Shown here: piece by piece, positions 1 to 5,670 of the stretch
Numbering within the stretch: position 1 is the stretch's first letter
Layout of the letters: each line of letters opens with the position of its first letter
From: an uncultured Eubacteriales bacterium
GTDB lineage: Bacteria; Bacillota; Clostridia; Lachnospirales; Lachnospiraceae
Assembly: GCA_900321505.1 (NCBI GenBank)
Contig: ONWK01000038.1
Location: forward strand, 1 to 5,670
Length of the DNA stretch: 5,670 nucleotides
Direction: 5' to 3'
The notes under the pieces: model-generated
Told to the model about the DNA's origin: nothing
Databases searched by the model: none
Seen by the model: only the letters and a program-made list of their open reading frames with translations
Position numbers and translations under genes: made by a program

Positions 1-1
1 C

Positions 2-127
2 AATAAGAAGGTCACGATCAGCAACCTTGTCCTTGGCGGCACAAGTGCGGGGAACTACCAGCTGTCATCGAACGGGCAGCAGACGGAAACAAGAGCCAGC
101 ATCACGGCGAACACGATTACCGCAAAA
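2..127 (+). other. C-terminal end of a YDG-type domain
   Basis: The visible residues read VTISNLVLGGTSAGNYQL and then an ITA-ITAK linker. This is the usual closing strand pattern of YDG repeats, which occur as tandem arrays in Firmicute surface proteins. More copies are therefore likely to lie upstream of the window. The stretch is also the evidence that the gene does not begin at nt 128. Confidence 0.7.
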
Positions 128-3100
128 GTGACATTTATAGTAGTCTACGGATCCTGGAATGATGGAACGATCGCTAACAAGACTGTTAAGTTAACCGGAC
201 AGATGGGTTCAACACTTCATCTTACCTCAGATCAGATCCCTTCAGTGGGCGATAAGCCAGGGGACGGTTATAAGGAAGGCTCCTGGAATGCGCTACCGAA
301 CACAGAAACGGTAATTACAGAGGATACGACGTATATCTACACATATGCGGAACCAGATTTCTGCGTGGTCACCTTTGACGCCAATGGCGGCACATTTATT
401 AAGGGTGGAACGGTGCAAACATGGCAAGTGAAAAAGAACGACGGCTTGGTTGGACATCCCGGCCTTGATGAGAAGCATGGGAAATGGCTGAAAGGCTGGA
501 GCCTCAACCAGTCAGGAACGCCGATCCTCCAACCCAATTCCGATGGCGTATATTACACACCAACTGAAAATGTAACCCTCTATGCTGTCTGGGAGGATTA
601 TTACACCATAACCTATGACGCGAATGGCGGCCAATTCTTTGATGGGAAAGCGACTTCAACTCGTATAACCGCAAATATGGAAGGCTTGGATCGATATGAA
701 GAACCGGTAAGAGAAGGATATTTCTTTAAAGGCTGGAGTCTTAATTCTTCCGGATCGCCGATCCTTAAGAGGGATGATGTAATTGCAGCAGGGGATGTGA
801 CTTTATATGCGGCATGGGCTGAGAAAGTTACCATCACCTTCCATGCTAACGGCGGTGAATTTGTCCATGGCGAGGAACAGCAAGACGGAGAAGTTGAGAT
901 TGTTCACGATGGAGAGATTATTACAGAGGATTATGCTGTTGGCGATGTACTTAAGGATTTATGGGCGCCAAATGGCCCGAATGGTGAATTACAATTAGGA
1001 TGGAGTCTTAATCCCGATGGAGATCCGCTTCCATATGATGAGCGTATAGGCGGATATATGATAGTCGATAAATCGCTGACTCTTTATGCAATATGGGACC
1101 ATGAAATCCCGGTAGGCGCTGTGGCCGAAGTAAATGGTGAGTATTACACCGATTTCTCCGAAGCCGTGAGAGCACAGTTCTTTGAAGGCGGTCGTTATAC
1201 CATCCTTCTTCTTGCAGATGTCAGCTATGAGCTTGGTGCGGATGACAATGTAGCAGTCATAAAGAATGGTCATACTTTCTCGGCTACATTGAACGCACCC
1301 GGGTATGTGCTGAAAGAGGACTATGACGAGAACTTTGATGTTTATTTCTACTTTGCCGCAATAGATGACACGGAAGACGCGGTGGCGATGGTTGATGGTA
1401 AGTATTACTATCTGTTTGAAAAGGCAGTTGAGGAAGGAGACCGTCGTGTTATTAAGCTTCTCGATGATGTTGAATACGAAATGACAGCAGGCCAGACCCT
1501 TTTAATTGACAAGAATGGCCACACATTCATGGTGACAACAAATGAGTATCATTATGTTGTTGATGAAACCATTCGTGAAGATAGCGTCACTTTGTATAGA
1601 TGCATTCAGTCTGTGAGTGAAGAGGATGCTGTTGCAGAGGTTAACGCAATTATGTTCAATGACATCAATGAAGCAGTAGCATATTCACATGAGGTCAATT
1701 ATATTATCTGGCTCCACAAGGATGCAAGCTATGGAATGAAGAAGGGAGAGGTGATCAATGTCAAAAAATTCGACCATGAATTCACAGTCACGTCGGTTGA
1801 TCCGTCTTGTTCTATAGAAGCAGATTTTGATGGGGAGGTGTGGGTATATTCATGCCAAGGATCGGTAGAACCAGTGGCTGACGACCTTTCAGTTCAGGAC
1901 AATGCCAATGGAATTGATTTGGAAGAAGTTGACACTTCGGTGAAAGATGCTGTGCTGAACGACCTCAGTCCTACAAATAAAGCTTTGGCTGATACTGCTA
2001 AAATGAATGGAGGGTCAGTTGAGGTACAAATCTACTTTAACGGCTCTGTTATAGAGACTACAGAAGATAGTGTTTCCTTCGAAATTAATCCGACGGCTTC
2101 TGTCATAATAAAAGATGCCAATGATAGAGTAATCGGAGGAACTAATGATGAAAATATCAGTAACGAGGAACTCCGGAAACAGGGTACAAAGTTTGCCTTT
2201 AAGTTATACCTGCCTGAAACATTTGCAGAAGGCTCAACGGTAAAGGTAGAGCATGTGTCCAATGAGTACCCGACAGAGATTTATTATCTGACCGTTCTGC
2301 GTGACGAGAATGGGTTATTATATGTCCCTGTTGAGGTTACGCATTTTAGTACATTCATTGTACAGATGGTGAGAAATGTTAATGTCATAGTCACCATGGA
2401 TTCTGGAGTAAAATCGGTTACCATTACGAGCGGACCTACTCTTTCAAAGACCGTATATACGAGTGCAGAAGTGGAACTTCCGGAAGGAATCCAAATTGTC
2501 GCAACAGCGAAAGGTAAAAACGGATATACAGCTTATGTATCACCGAGTAATGCTGTTGTGGCCGATGGGCTGATAATAAGTGCTAAAAGTTCCGGTTCCG
2601 GAGGGTACAATCCGACGTACTTCACTCTCGGCCTTAAGGCAACTGAAGGTGGTGTGGATCCTACATGCAGTACAACTGACAGAATGTTCTATTACTCGAG
2701 ATGGATTACTGTGACGGCAGGGGAAGCTAACGAAGGATACAAGTTCGTCGGATGGTATGACCAGGATGGAATGAAAGTGAGTGATGAGAAGGAGTACAGT
2801 TTCACAATTGACAGGAACACGTCGCTCACAGCAACATATGAGAAACTCAAGAGCGTAACTGTAGCTGCAAACGATGACACTGTGGAGATTGGCGTACCGT
2901 ATGTTCCGGATGCAACAAAGGTTACAATAATTGGAGTGCCGGACGGGATTGATGTGACCACAGTTCTCGATCTCAGCAACCTCACCATCACCACAGACTA
3001 TAACGGTATGGCGAAAGTAGGCAATGAGTATGCACTTATCCCGTCAGGTGCGGTGGTGAAGGATTCGACTTATAACCTTACCTATGAGAACGGCAAGCTG

Positions 3101-4363
3101 ACCATTATCGCTGGAACAGAAGAATTCGTGATAGAGGTTGAGGCGCTTCCGGATCCTGATAAAGCTGAAACCATAGACCGGGCAGCTGTCGATAAAGCGA
3201 AGGAAGATTTCGAAAAGCTGAATCCAGTGCAGCAGACCAGACCGGAAGTGGTCACGGCGAAAGAGAAGCTGGACGCTGTTGATGAAGCAGTGAAAGAGCA
3301 GGAGAAGAAGAAAGAAGATTCCGAAGCGGCACAGACAGTCACGGACATGATTTATCGTCTATTGGAAAATTCAAGCCGCCAGCAGCTTGCAGAAGCGAAA
3401 GCAGCGTATGACGCGCTGACGGAGGAGCAGAAGAAGCTTGTTCCAGAAGAAATGCTGGAGAAGCTGGATGAGCTGAGAACAATAACGATCAAAGTGAATG
3501 ATGACACAGTTGCAGCTGGTGGGGAGTATAAGCCTGATAAGAACAACATTACAATCACAGGCATCGAGGCAGGTGTTTACATCGGCAGCTATGTGGACAT
3601 CTCAAAGGTGACGATAACCACGGACTATAATACATCAGCAAAGGCAGGTGAAAGCTTCTCACTCATCCCGTCTGGAGCTGTGCTCATCGATGATACTTAC
3701 CTTCTTGCGTATGAGAATGGTGTGCTGACGGTAGTGGAAGATGGGACGGTGGTTGAGCAGTTCAGAGTTGCAGTCAATGCAGTTCATGGTAATAAGGCCG
3801 GAGAAGGGAAAGCTCTCCTTGACGCGGCCACAGCTGTTTATCAGTCTTTGACAGACACACAGAAGGAGATGCTTGACGAATCAACTCTCTTATTATATAA
3901 GGAAGAAATTGATGCGTTTAAGAAGGGCAGGAAGTTCCGCTCTGGTGATGCCTACTACAAAGTACTCTCCAACGGCGACGTGACCTACCTCTATCCGGCG
4001 GATAAAAAAGCTGAGTCCGCAGTCGTTCCGAACCAGGTGAAGAAGGGCAAGTTCTTCTTCAAGGTGATTAAGATTTCCACACTGGCATTTGACGGATGTG
4101 AGAATATGAAGTGGATTCTGATTCATAAGAATATAAGAGTTATCGGTGAGTCTGCGTTTAACGGTACATCATCTTTGACCAGGATAAGAGTCCTGGGGAG
4201 TGGCTTTACGGATGGGAAGGTTGTGGATAGCTTTGTGAAAGCCGGGAAGAAGAACGGAGAGAAATTGACTGTGAGAGTGCCGGCGAGTAAGGTAGAAAAG
4301 TATGATCAGCTGTTCAAAGGTGAAGGTAAGCTGAATCAGAAGGCTGCAGTGAAGGCGGCGTGA
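2..4363 (+). CDS. Large modular cell-surface/secreted protein, 5'-truncated by the window edge (YDG, InlB B-repeats, leucine-rich C-terminus)
   Basis: This is the last 1453 residues of a giant extracellular protein, probably for adhesion or surface interaction; no enzymatic motif is visible. The frame is open from nt 2, and the residues before the GTG at nt 128 form the end of a recognisable YDG domain, so the true start is upstream. Visible residues: 1-42 YDG tail; 43-117 SWNDGT-type beta domain; 120-197, 200-272 and 275-365 InlB B-repeats (Flg_new), each ending in LYA(V/A/I)W; 373-621 three VNG/EAV repeats; 622-793 beta-rich; 794-947 second InlB-like region with GYKFVGWYD; 951-1051 and 1160-1261 paired beta units, each followed by charged helical segments; 1309-1453 BspA-like leucine-rich end. 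There is no LPXTG motif or C-terminal membrane helix, so any anchor must be N-terminal. A hairpin 3' of the stop suggests it ends its transcript. Surface location is inferred; the domain make-up is well supported. Confidence 0.9.
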   Translation, partial: NKKVTISNLVLGGTSAGNYQLSSNGQQTETRASITANTITAKVTFIVVYGSWNDGTIANKTVKLTGQMGSTLHLTSDQIPSVGDKPGDGYKEGSWNALPNTETVITEDTTYIYTYAEPDFCVVTFDANGGTFIKGGTVQTWQVKKNDGLVGHPGLDEKHGKWLKGWSLNQSGTPILQPNSDGVYYTPTENVTLYAVWEDYYTITYDANGGQFFDGKATSTRITANMEGLDRYEEPVREGYFFKGWSLNSSGSPILKRDDVIAAGDVTLYAAWAEKVTITFHANGGEFVHGEEQQDGEVEIVHDGEIITEDYAVGDVLKDLWAPNGPNGELQLGWSLNPDGDPLPYDERIGGYMIVDKSLTLYAIWDHEIPVGAVAEVNGEYYTDFSEAVRAQFFEGGRYTILLLADVSYELGADDNVAVIKNGHTFSATLNAPGYVLKEDYDENFDVYFYFAAIDDTEDAVAMVDGKYYYLFEKAVEEGDRRVIKLLDDVEYEMTAGQTLLIDKNGHTFMVTTNEYHYVVDETIREDSVTLYRCIQSVSEEDAVAEVNAIMFNDINEAVAYSHEVNYIIWLHKDASYGMKKGEVINVKKFDHEFTVTSVDPSCSIEADFDGEVWVYSCQGSVEPVADDLSVQDNANGIDLEEVDTSVKDAVLNDLSPTNKALADTAKMNGGSVEVQIYFNGSVIETTEDSVSFEINPTASVIIKDANDRVIGGTNDENISNEELRKQGTKFAFKLYLPETFAEGSTVKVEHVSNEYPTEIYYLTVLRDENGLLYVPVEVTHFSTFIVQMVRNVNVIVTMDSGVKSVTITSGPTLSKTVYTSAEVELPEGIQIVATAKGKNGYTAYVSPSNAVVADGLIISAKSSGSGGYNPTYFTLGLKATEGGVDPTCSTTDRMFYYSRWITVTAGEANEGYKFVGWYDQDGMKVSDEKEYSFTIDRNTSLTATYEKLKSVTVAANDDTVEIGVPYVPDATKVTIIGVPDGIDVTTVLDLSNLTITTDYNGMAKVGNEYALIPSGAVVKDSTYNLTYENGKLTIIAGTEEFVIEVEALPDPDKAETIDRAAVDKAKEDFEKLNPVQQTRPEVVTAKEKLDAVDEAVKEQEKKKEDSEAAQTVTDMIYRLLENSSRQQLAEAKAAYDALTEEQKKLVPEEMLEKLDELRTITIKVNDDTVAAGGEYKPDKNNITITGIEAGVYIGSYVDISKVTITTDYNTSAKAGESFSLIPSGAVLIDDTYLLAYENGVLTVVEDGTVVEQFRVAVNAVHGNKAGEGKALLDAATAVYQSLTDTQKEMLDESTLLLYKEEIDAFKKGRKFRSGDAYYKVLSNGDVTYLYPADKKAESAVVPNQVKKGKFFFKVIKISTLAFDGCENMKWILIHKNIRVIGESAFNGTSSLTRIRVLGSGFTDGKVVDSFVKAGKKNGEKLTVRVPASKVEKYDQLFKGEGKLNQKAAVKAA
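128..352 (+). other. SWNDGT-type beta domain following the YDG domain
   Basis: About 75 residues with the markers YGSWNDGT, DQIPSVG and ITEDTTYIYTYA. In my knowledge of clostridial surface proteins this domain commonly follows YDG/MBG arrays and precedes InlB-like repeats, as it does here. I cannot give it a firm family name or a function. Confidence 0.55.
359..1096 (+). repeat. Three tandem InlB B-repeat (Listeria-Bacteroides, Flg_new) units
   Basis: The units lie at about 359-592, 599-817 and 824-1096. Each opens with VTFDANGG, ITYDANGG or ITFHANGG, carries a GWSLN core (GWSLNQSGTPIL, GWSLNSSGSPIL, GWSLNPDGDPLP) and closes with LYAVW, LYAAW or LYAIW. This is the small beta-grasp-like repeat known from Listeria InlB and many gut Firmicute surface proteins. 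The third unit is longer because of an acidic insert of about 20-30 residues before GWSLN. Units 1 and 2 are also similar at DNA level around the GWSLN core (491-532 and 729-769), consistent with duplication. Confidence 0.85.
1118..1864 (+). repeat. Three diverged tandem repeats of the 'AVAEVNG...F.EAV...NGHTF' type
   Basis: The units start at about 1118, 1379 and 1628 and are 79-87 residues long. Shared positions are AVAEVNGEYYTDFSEAV, AVAMVDGKYYYLFEKAV and AVAEVNAIMFNDINEAV, then ILLLADVSYEL, IKLLDDVEYEM and IWLHKDASYGM, then KNGHTFSAT, KNGHTFMVT and KKFDHEFTVT. The pattern resembles beta-helix-like 'AVAEVNG' units seen in other Firmicute surface proteins, but I cannot assign a named family. 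The third copy is the most degenerate and has lost the NGHTF core. It is also the only one with two cysteines close together near its end (CSIEA and YSCQG). Confidence 0.7.
1865..2380 (+). other. Unassigned beta-rich region of the surface protein
   Basis: About 172 residues, acidic at first (VADDLSVQDNANGIDLEE) and then strongly strand-like (VEVQIYFNG, VSFEINPTASVIIKDAN, FAFKLYLPETF). It closes with VPVEVTHFSTFIVQM, and a THFS-T/F closing strand is common before the ends of domains in Firmicute surface proteins. The DNA is clearly more AT-rich here than at either end of the gene (for example 2101-2160 is about 32% GC). Function unknown. Confidence 0.5.
2381..2842 (+). other. InlB-like repeat region of the second type (GYKFVGWYD)
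   Basis: The last third, ITVTAGEANEGYKFVGWYD followed by SFTIDRNTSLTATYE, is the usual pattern of the second InlB/Flg_new-like bacterial repeat class. The preceding 100 residues (VTITSGPTLSK, GYTAYVSPSNAVVADG) form an extended, strand-rich insert between the first strand and the GW core. Either the unit has a large insertion or two partial domains are joined. Confidence 0.55.
2852..3925 (+). repeat. Duplicated module: beta unit plus charged helical segment, two copies
   Basis: The first beta unit (2852-3154) and the second (3479-3784) match closely: VTVAANDDTV/ITIKVNDDTV, KVTIIGV/NITITGI, VTITTDYN or LTITTDYN, LIPSGAVVKDSTYNL/LIPSGAVLIDDTYLL, and YENGKLTI/YENGVLTV. Each is followed by helical, charged sequence (3167-3478 and 3788-3925) with the motif YDALTEEQKKLV or YQSLTDTQKEML, a spacer-helix motif frequent in Lachnospiraceae surface proteins. 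The first helical stretch holds two such helices and a lysine/glutamate-rich linker; the second holds one. The role is probably a stalk or spacer, by inference. Confidence 0.75.
3926..4360 (+). other. BspA-type leucine-rich C-terminal domain (LRR_5-like)
   Basis: The segment ISTLAFDGCENMKWILIHKN, then IRVIGESAFNGTSSLTRIRV, gives the 'AF.GC..L..I.I...V..IG..AF.G...L..I.V' periodicity of BspA/TpLRR leucine-rich repeats. Only about two repeat units are present, framed by GDAYYKVLSNGDVTYLYP on the N-terminal side and VRVPASKVEKYDQLFKG on the C-terminal side. The combination is a common final module of large clostridial extracellular proteins. The protein ends in KAAVKAA with no sorting signal. 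Confidence 0.75.
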
Positions 4364-4395
4364 TGAAATAGTCAATCGTCACAAATGACAAAGAT

Positions 4396-4431
4396 AGGAA
4401 GGGACTTGGTGTAAAAGCCAGGTCCTTTCTT
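4396..4431 (+). terminator. Terminator-like hairpin after the surface-protein gene
   Basis: A 14-bp stem (4396-4409 with 4418-4431) containing three G-U pairs closes an 8-base loop, 32 bases after the stop codon. The 3' arm ends in CCTTTCTTCATTT, a broken pyrimidine tract instead of a clean run of T, so termination may be partial. Because the 5' flank on the opposite strand is not T-rich either, I assign it to the + strand gene. Confidence 0.6.
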
Positions 4432-4458
4432 CATTTCCACACGGTGAACCTGTCTTGA

Positions 4459-4780
4459 TCAATATGGCTATCAGATTGTGCTTACACTGCGCACAGCGCC
4501 TGGGATGAGAAAAGAAAAAATGACCAGTTGTTCACGGAGAAACTGTACCCGACTCTGGCGGGGATGTATCCTGAGATGACTCCAACTCTGTGGCTATATG
4601 AGGAGTTGGGGGAAATCGGAAGCTGAGAGAAAAGGCATATCCGTAGACCTCATCAGGTATGATACAGGCACATTGACTGTGGATACGGACTGTACCATAA
4701 TAGATTCATATATGATTAAGGCTCAGATGGATAGTATAGCCGAGAAATATCCCAGCGTGAAAACTGCGTGTCAGAAGTAA
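4459..4780 (+). pseudogene. Probable frameshifted remnant of a small gene, unknown function
   Basis: Two overlapping + strand frames both read like protein. The first, open from 4459 to the TGA at 4624-4626, includes AWDEKRKNDQLFTEKLYPTL and MYPEMTPTLWLYEELGEIG. The second, open from 4580 to the TAA at 4778-4780, continues with EAERKGISVDLIRYDTGTLT and IAEKYPSVKTACQK. A one-base loss or two-base gain between about 4606 and 4625 would join them into one product of about 100 residues. Neither frame has a convincing start: the ATG at 4598 has no ribosome site and the first frame has no good start after its upstream stop. I do not recognise the family. The alternative, that 4598-4780 is a real 60-residue gene, seems weaker. 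It ends 16 bases before the next gene. Confidence 0.45.
4673..4701 (+). promoter_or_regulatory. Candidate sigma-70/SigA promoter for the HExxH-tag operon
   Basis: TTGACT (4673-4678) and CATAAT (4696-4701) each match the consensus at five of six positions and are separated by exactly 17 bases. Transcription would start near 4708, leaving a leader of roughly 90 bases before the ATG at 4797. It lies inside the broken small frame, so the downstream operon could be expressed independently of anything upstream. No operator or riboswitch is evident in the leader. Confidence 0.45.
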
Positions 4781-4781
4781 C

Positions 4782-4787
4782 AGGAGG
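4782..4787 (+). promoter_or_regulatory. Ribosome binding site of the HExxH gene
   Basis: A full AGGAGG lies nine bases before the ATG at 4797. A second in-frame ATG at 4803 would sit 15 bases away, so this site selects 4797 as the start. Confidence 0.8.
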
Positions 4788-4796
4788 GTCTTATTT

Positions 4797-5450
4797 ATGA
4801 AGATGGATGATAGCTGGTATATGGAGTGGTATTGGACGCAGGCAACTCCGGATGAAAAACGGCTGATCGATAAAATTGGCGATTTTGAACATCTGTTTGA
4901 AGATATGATTTTTCAGGAAGGTACCAGTACTTATGAGCTGCTCCAATGTAAATCAAAGCCACAGGACAGTGACGAGTGGATAGATGATGTGGCTGATCTT
5001 CCAGATCAATTGGACTATTTCAGTTACTCATTTTTCCATTTCAAAGTAAAGCCGCTTGAGGGTTGTGACGGGGTGTTCAGTTACGTTGATCAGACATTGA
5101 CCGTGACACCAAAGGCGCTGGAAAACGATAGCACAATTCTGCACGAGTTGATTCACCTGCATGAATTTGTGATCAACGACTTGCCCATGTACTTCCACGA
5201 CATGGTGTATTGGGCACTTTACAAAGACCTAAAAAAGAAGATCGCTGAGCTGGATGATATTATAACAGGTCATGCGCACTTGCTAACGGGCTCAACGATT
5301 TATTCTGCGGGTGGCCTACACGATATTCTGTTCTTGTTGAAGAGCTTTGATCTGGATATTCGGATGGGTTACCCACTGGGCACGGTTTTTGCATATGGCC
5401 GAGAAGATGAGTTTAAGGCTTATTCTTACATAAAGGATACGGAACAATAA
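4797..5450 (+). CDS. Uncharacterised HExxH-motif protein, possible zinc metallopeptidase
   Basis: A 217-residue acidic protein with no signal peptide or membrane helix, so probably cytoplasmic. Its one recognisable motif is HELIH at residues 116-120, in the helix-like context STILHELIHLHEF, which fits the HExxH zinc site of metallopeptidases. The third ligand is not clear: E123, H134, E151, H159, H161 and H175 are all candidates, and the spacing does not match the ImmA/IrrE or SprT patterns I know. The N-terminal 70 residues are rich in aromatic and acidic residues (WYMEWYW, DEWIDDVADLPD). The C-terminal part carries GHAHLL and GYPLGTVFAYGREDEF, which may be conserved family positions. The start is fixed by the upstream AGGAGG. 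The gene lies 13 bases before tag and is very likely cotranscribed with it. Coding status is secure; enzymatic activity is a guess, since HExxH alone can occur in non-enzymes. Confidence 0.85.
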   Translation: MKMDDSWYMEWYWTQATPDEKRLIDKIGDFEHLFEDMIFQEGTSTYELLQCKSKPQDSDEWIDDVADLPDQLDYFSYSFFHFKVKPLEGCDGVFSYVDQTLTVTPKALENDSTILHELIHLHEFVINDLPMYFHDMVYWALYKDLKKKIAELDDIITGHAHLLTGSTIYSAGGLHDILFLLKSFDLDIRMGYPLGTVFAYGREDEFKAYSYIKDTEQ

Positions 5451-5456
5451 AAGGAG
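5451..5456 (+). promoter_or_regulatory. Ribosome binding site of tag
   Basis: AAGGAG directly follows the TAA of the HExxH gene and is seven bases before the ATG at 5464. It fixes the start of tag, and with only 13 bases between the genes there is no room for a separate promoter or terminator. Confidence 0.8.
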
Positions 5457-5463
5457 CAGACTC

Positions 5464-5670
5464 ATGGGCTATTGTACCTGGGCTGGCATGAATGAAGCCA
5501 ACAGAATATACCATGATACTGAGTGGGGAATTCCAGTGCATGATGACAGGCATATGTTCGAGCATCTGACACTGGAATGTTTACAATGTGGACTTAGCTG
5601 GGATCTGATGTTGAAGAAGCGGGAAATCTTCCGGAAATGCTTTGATAACTTCGACTTTGACAAGGTCGCG
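5464..5670 (+). CDS. tag: DNA-3-methyladenine glycosylase I (Tag), 3'-truncated by the window edge
   Basis: The first 69 residues of the base-excision repair enzyme that removes 3-methyladenine from alkylated DNA, in the HhH-GPD superfamily. The N-terminus aligns with E. coli Tag without gaps: C4 and H17 occupy the two N-terminal zinc-ligand positions, YHDTEWGIPVHDD matches the family signature, E38 and W46 fall at the base-recognition positions, and LKKRE follows. The protein is normally about 190 residues, so the rest, including the C-terminal His and Cys zinc ligands, lies past the right edge. The segment LECLQCGLSWDLMLKKRE differs from the E. coli LEGQQAGLSWITVLKKRE by two extra cysteines and a changed DLM, which I associate with a clostridial subgroup. 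It is probably the second gene of an operon with the HExxH protein. Identification is confident. Confidence 0.95.
   Translation, partial: MGYCTWAGMNEANRIYHDTEWGIPVHDDRHMFEHLTLECLQCGLSWDLMLKKREIFRKCFDNFDFDKVA

Noticed and set aside
807..998. A 63-codon + strand frame inside the surface-protein gene
   Set aside because: It lies wholly within the conserved InlB-repeat region in another frame and its translation resembles no domain.
2..4363. Possible enzymatic function, or a defence or toxin module, within the giant protein
   Set aside because: All recognisable parts are structural or adhesive repeats; I see no catalytic motif and no toxin-like C-terminal domain, since the end is a leucine-rich module.
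293..4375. Several open frames of 60-100 codons on the minus strand opposite the large gene
   Set aside because: They are antisense shadows of a well-supported gene: compositions are odd (for example serine-rich stretches opposite charged helices) and they have no ribosome sites or recognisable domains.
4477..4495. Short inverted repeat TGTGC...GCACA in the intergenic stretch
   Set aside because: Only five base pairs around a nine-base loop, with no matching second site; expected by chance.
4598..4780. A 60-codon gene starting at the ATG at 4598
   Set aside because: No ribosome site precedes this ATG and its first residues (MRSWGKS) look out of frame, while the neighbouring frame reads better up to about 4620. 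I treat it as the downstream part of a frameshifted remnant.
5469..5663. Minus-strand frame opposite the start of tag
   Set aside because: It is the antisense of a confidently identified gene and has no independent support.

Overview
The window looks like a chromosomal segment from a gut-type Firmicute, most likely a clostridium of the Lachnospiraceae kind. This is inferred from moderate GC content, strong AGGAGG-type ribosome sites, and a surface protein built from YDG, InlB/Flg_new and BspA-type leucine-rich modules, a mix typical of that group. No rRNA or tRNA gene is present to confirm it, and I see no CRISPR array, intact mobile element or phage gene.

Region 1 (2-4363, + strand) is the 3' part of one very large gene for a modular, probably secreted or cell-surface protein. 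The reading frame is open from the left edge of the window, so the GTG at 128 is not its start, and the signal peptide and any N-terminal anchor lie outside the window. The 1453 visible residues run: tail of a YDG-type domain, an SWNDGT-type beta domain, three InlB B-repeat (Flg_new) units, three units of an unnamed 'VNG...EAV...NGHTF' repeat, an unassigned beta-rich region, a second InlB-like unit, a beta/helical module present twice, and a short leucine-rich C-terminus with no sorting signal. A terminator-like hairpin follows (4396-4431).

Region 2 (about 4440-4796) has no intact gene. It holds two protein-like frames that appear to be one small gene broken by a frameshift, and a good sigma-70-like promoter lies inside the second frame.

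Region 3 (4797-5670, + strand) is a tight operon. It contains an uncharacterised 217-residue protein with an HELIH (HExxH) motif and, 13 bases later, the start of tag, DNA-3-methyladenine glycosylase I, which repairs alkylated DNA and is cut by the right edge. The two halves of the window show no obvious functional link: one is surface interaction, the other a small cytoplasmic unit that includes DNA repair.
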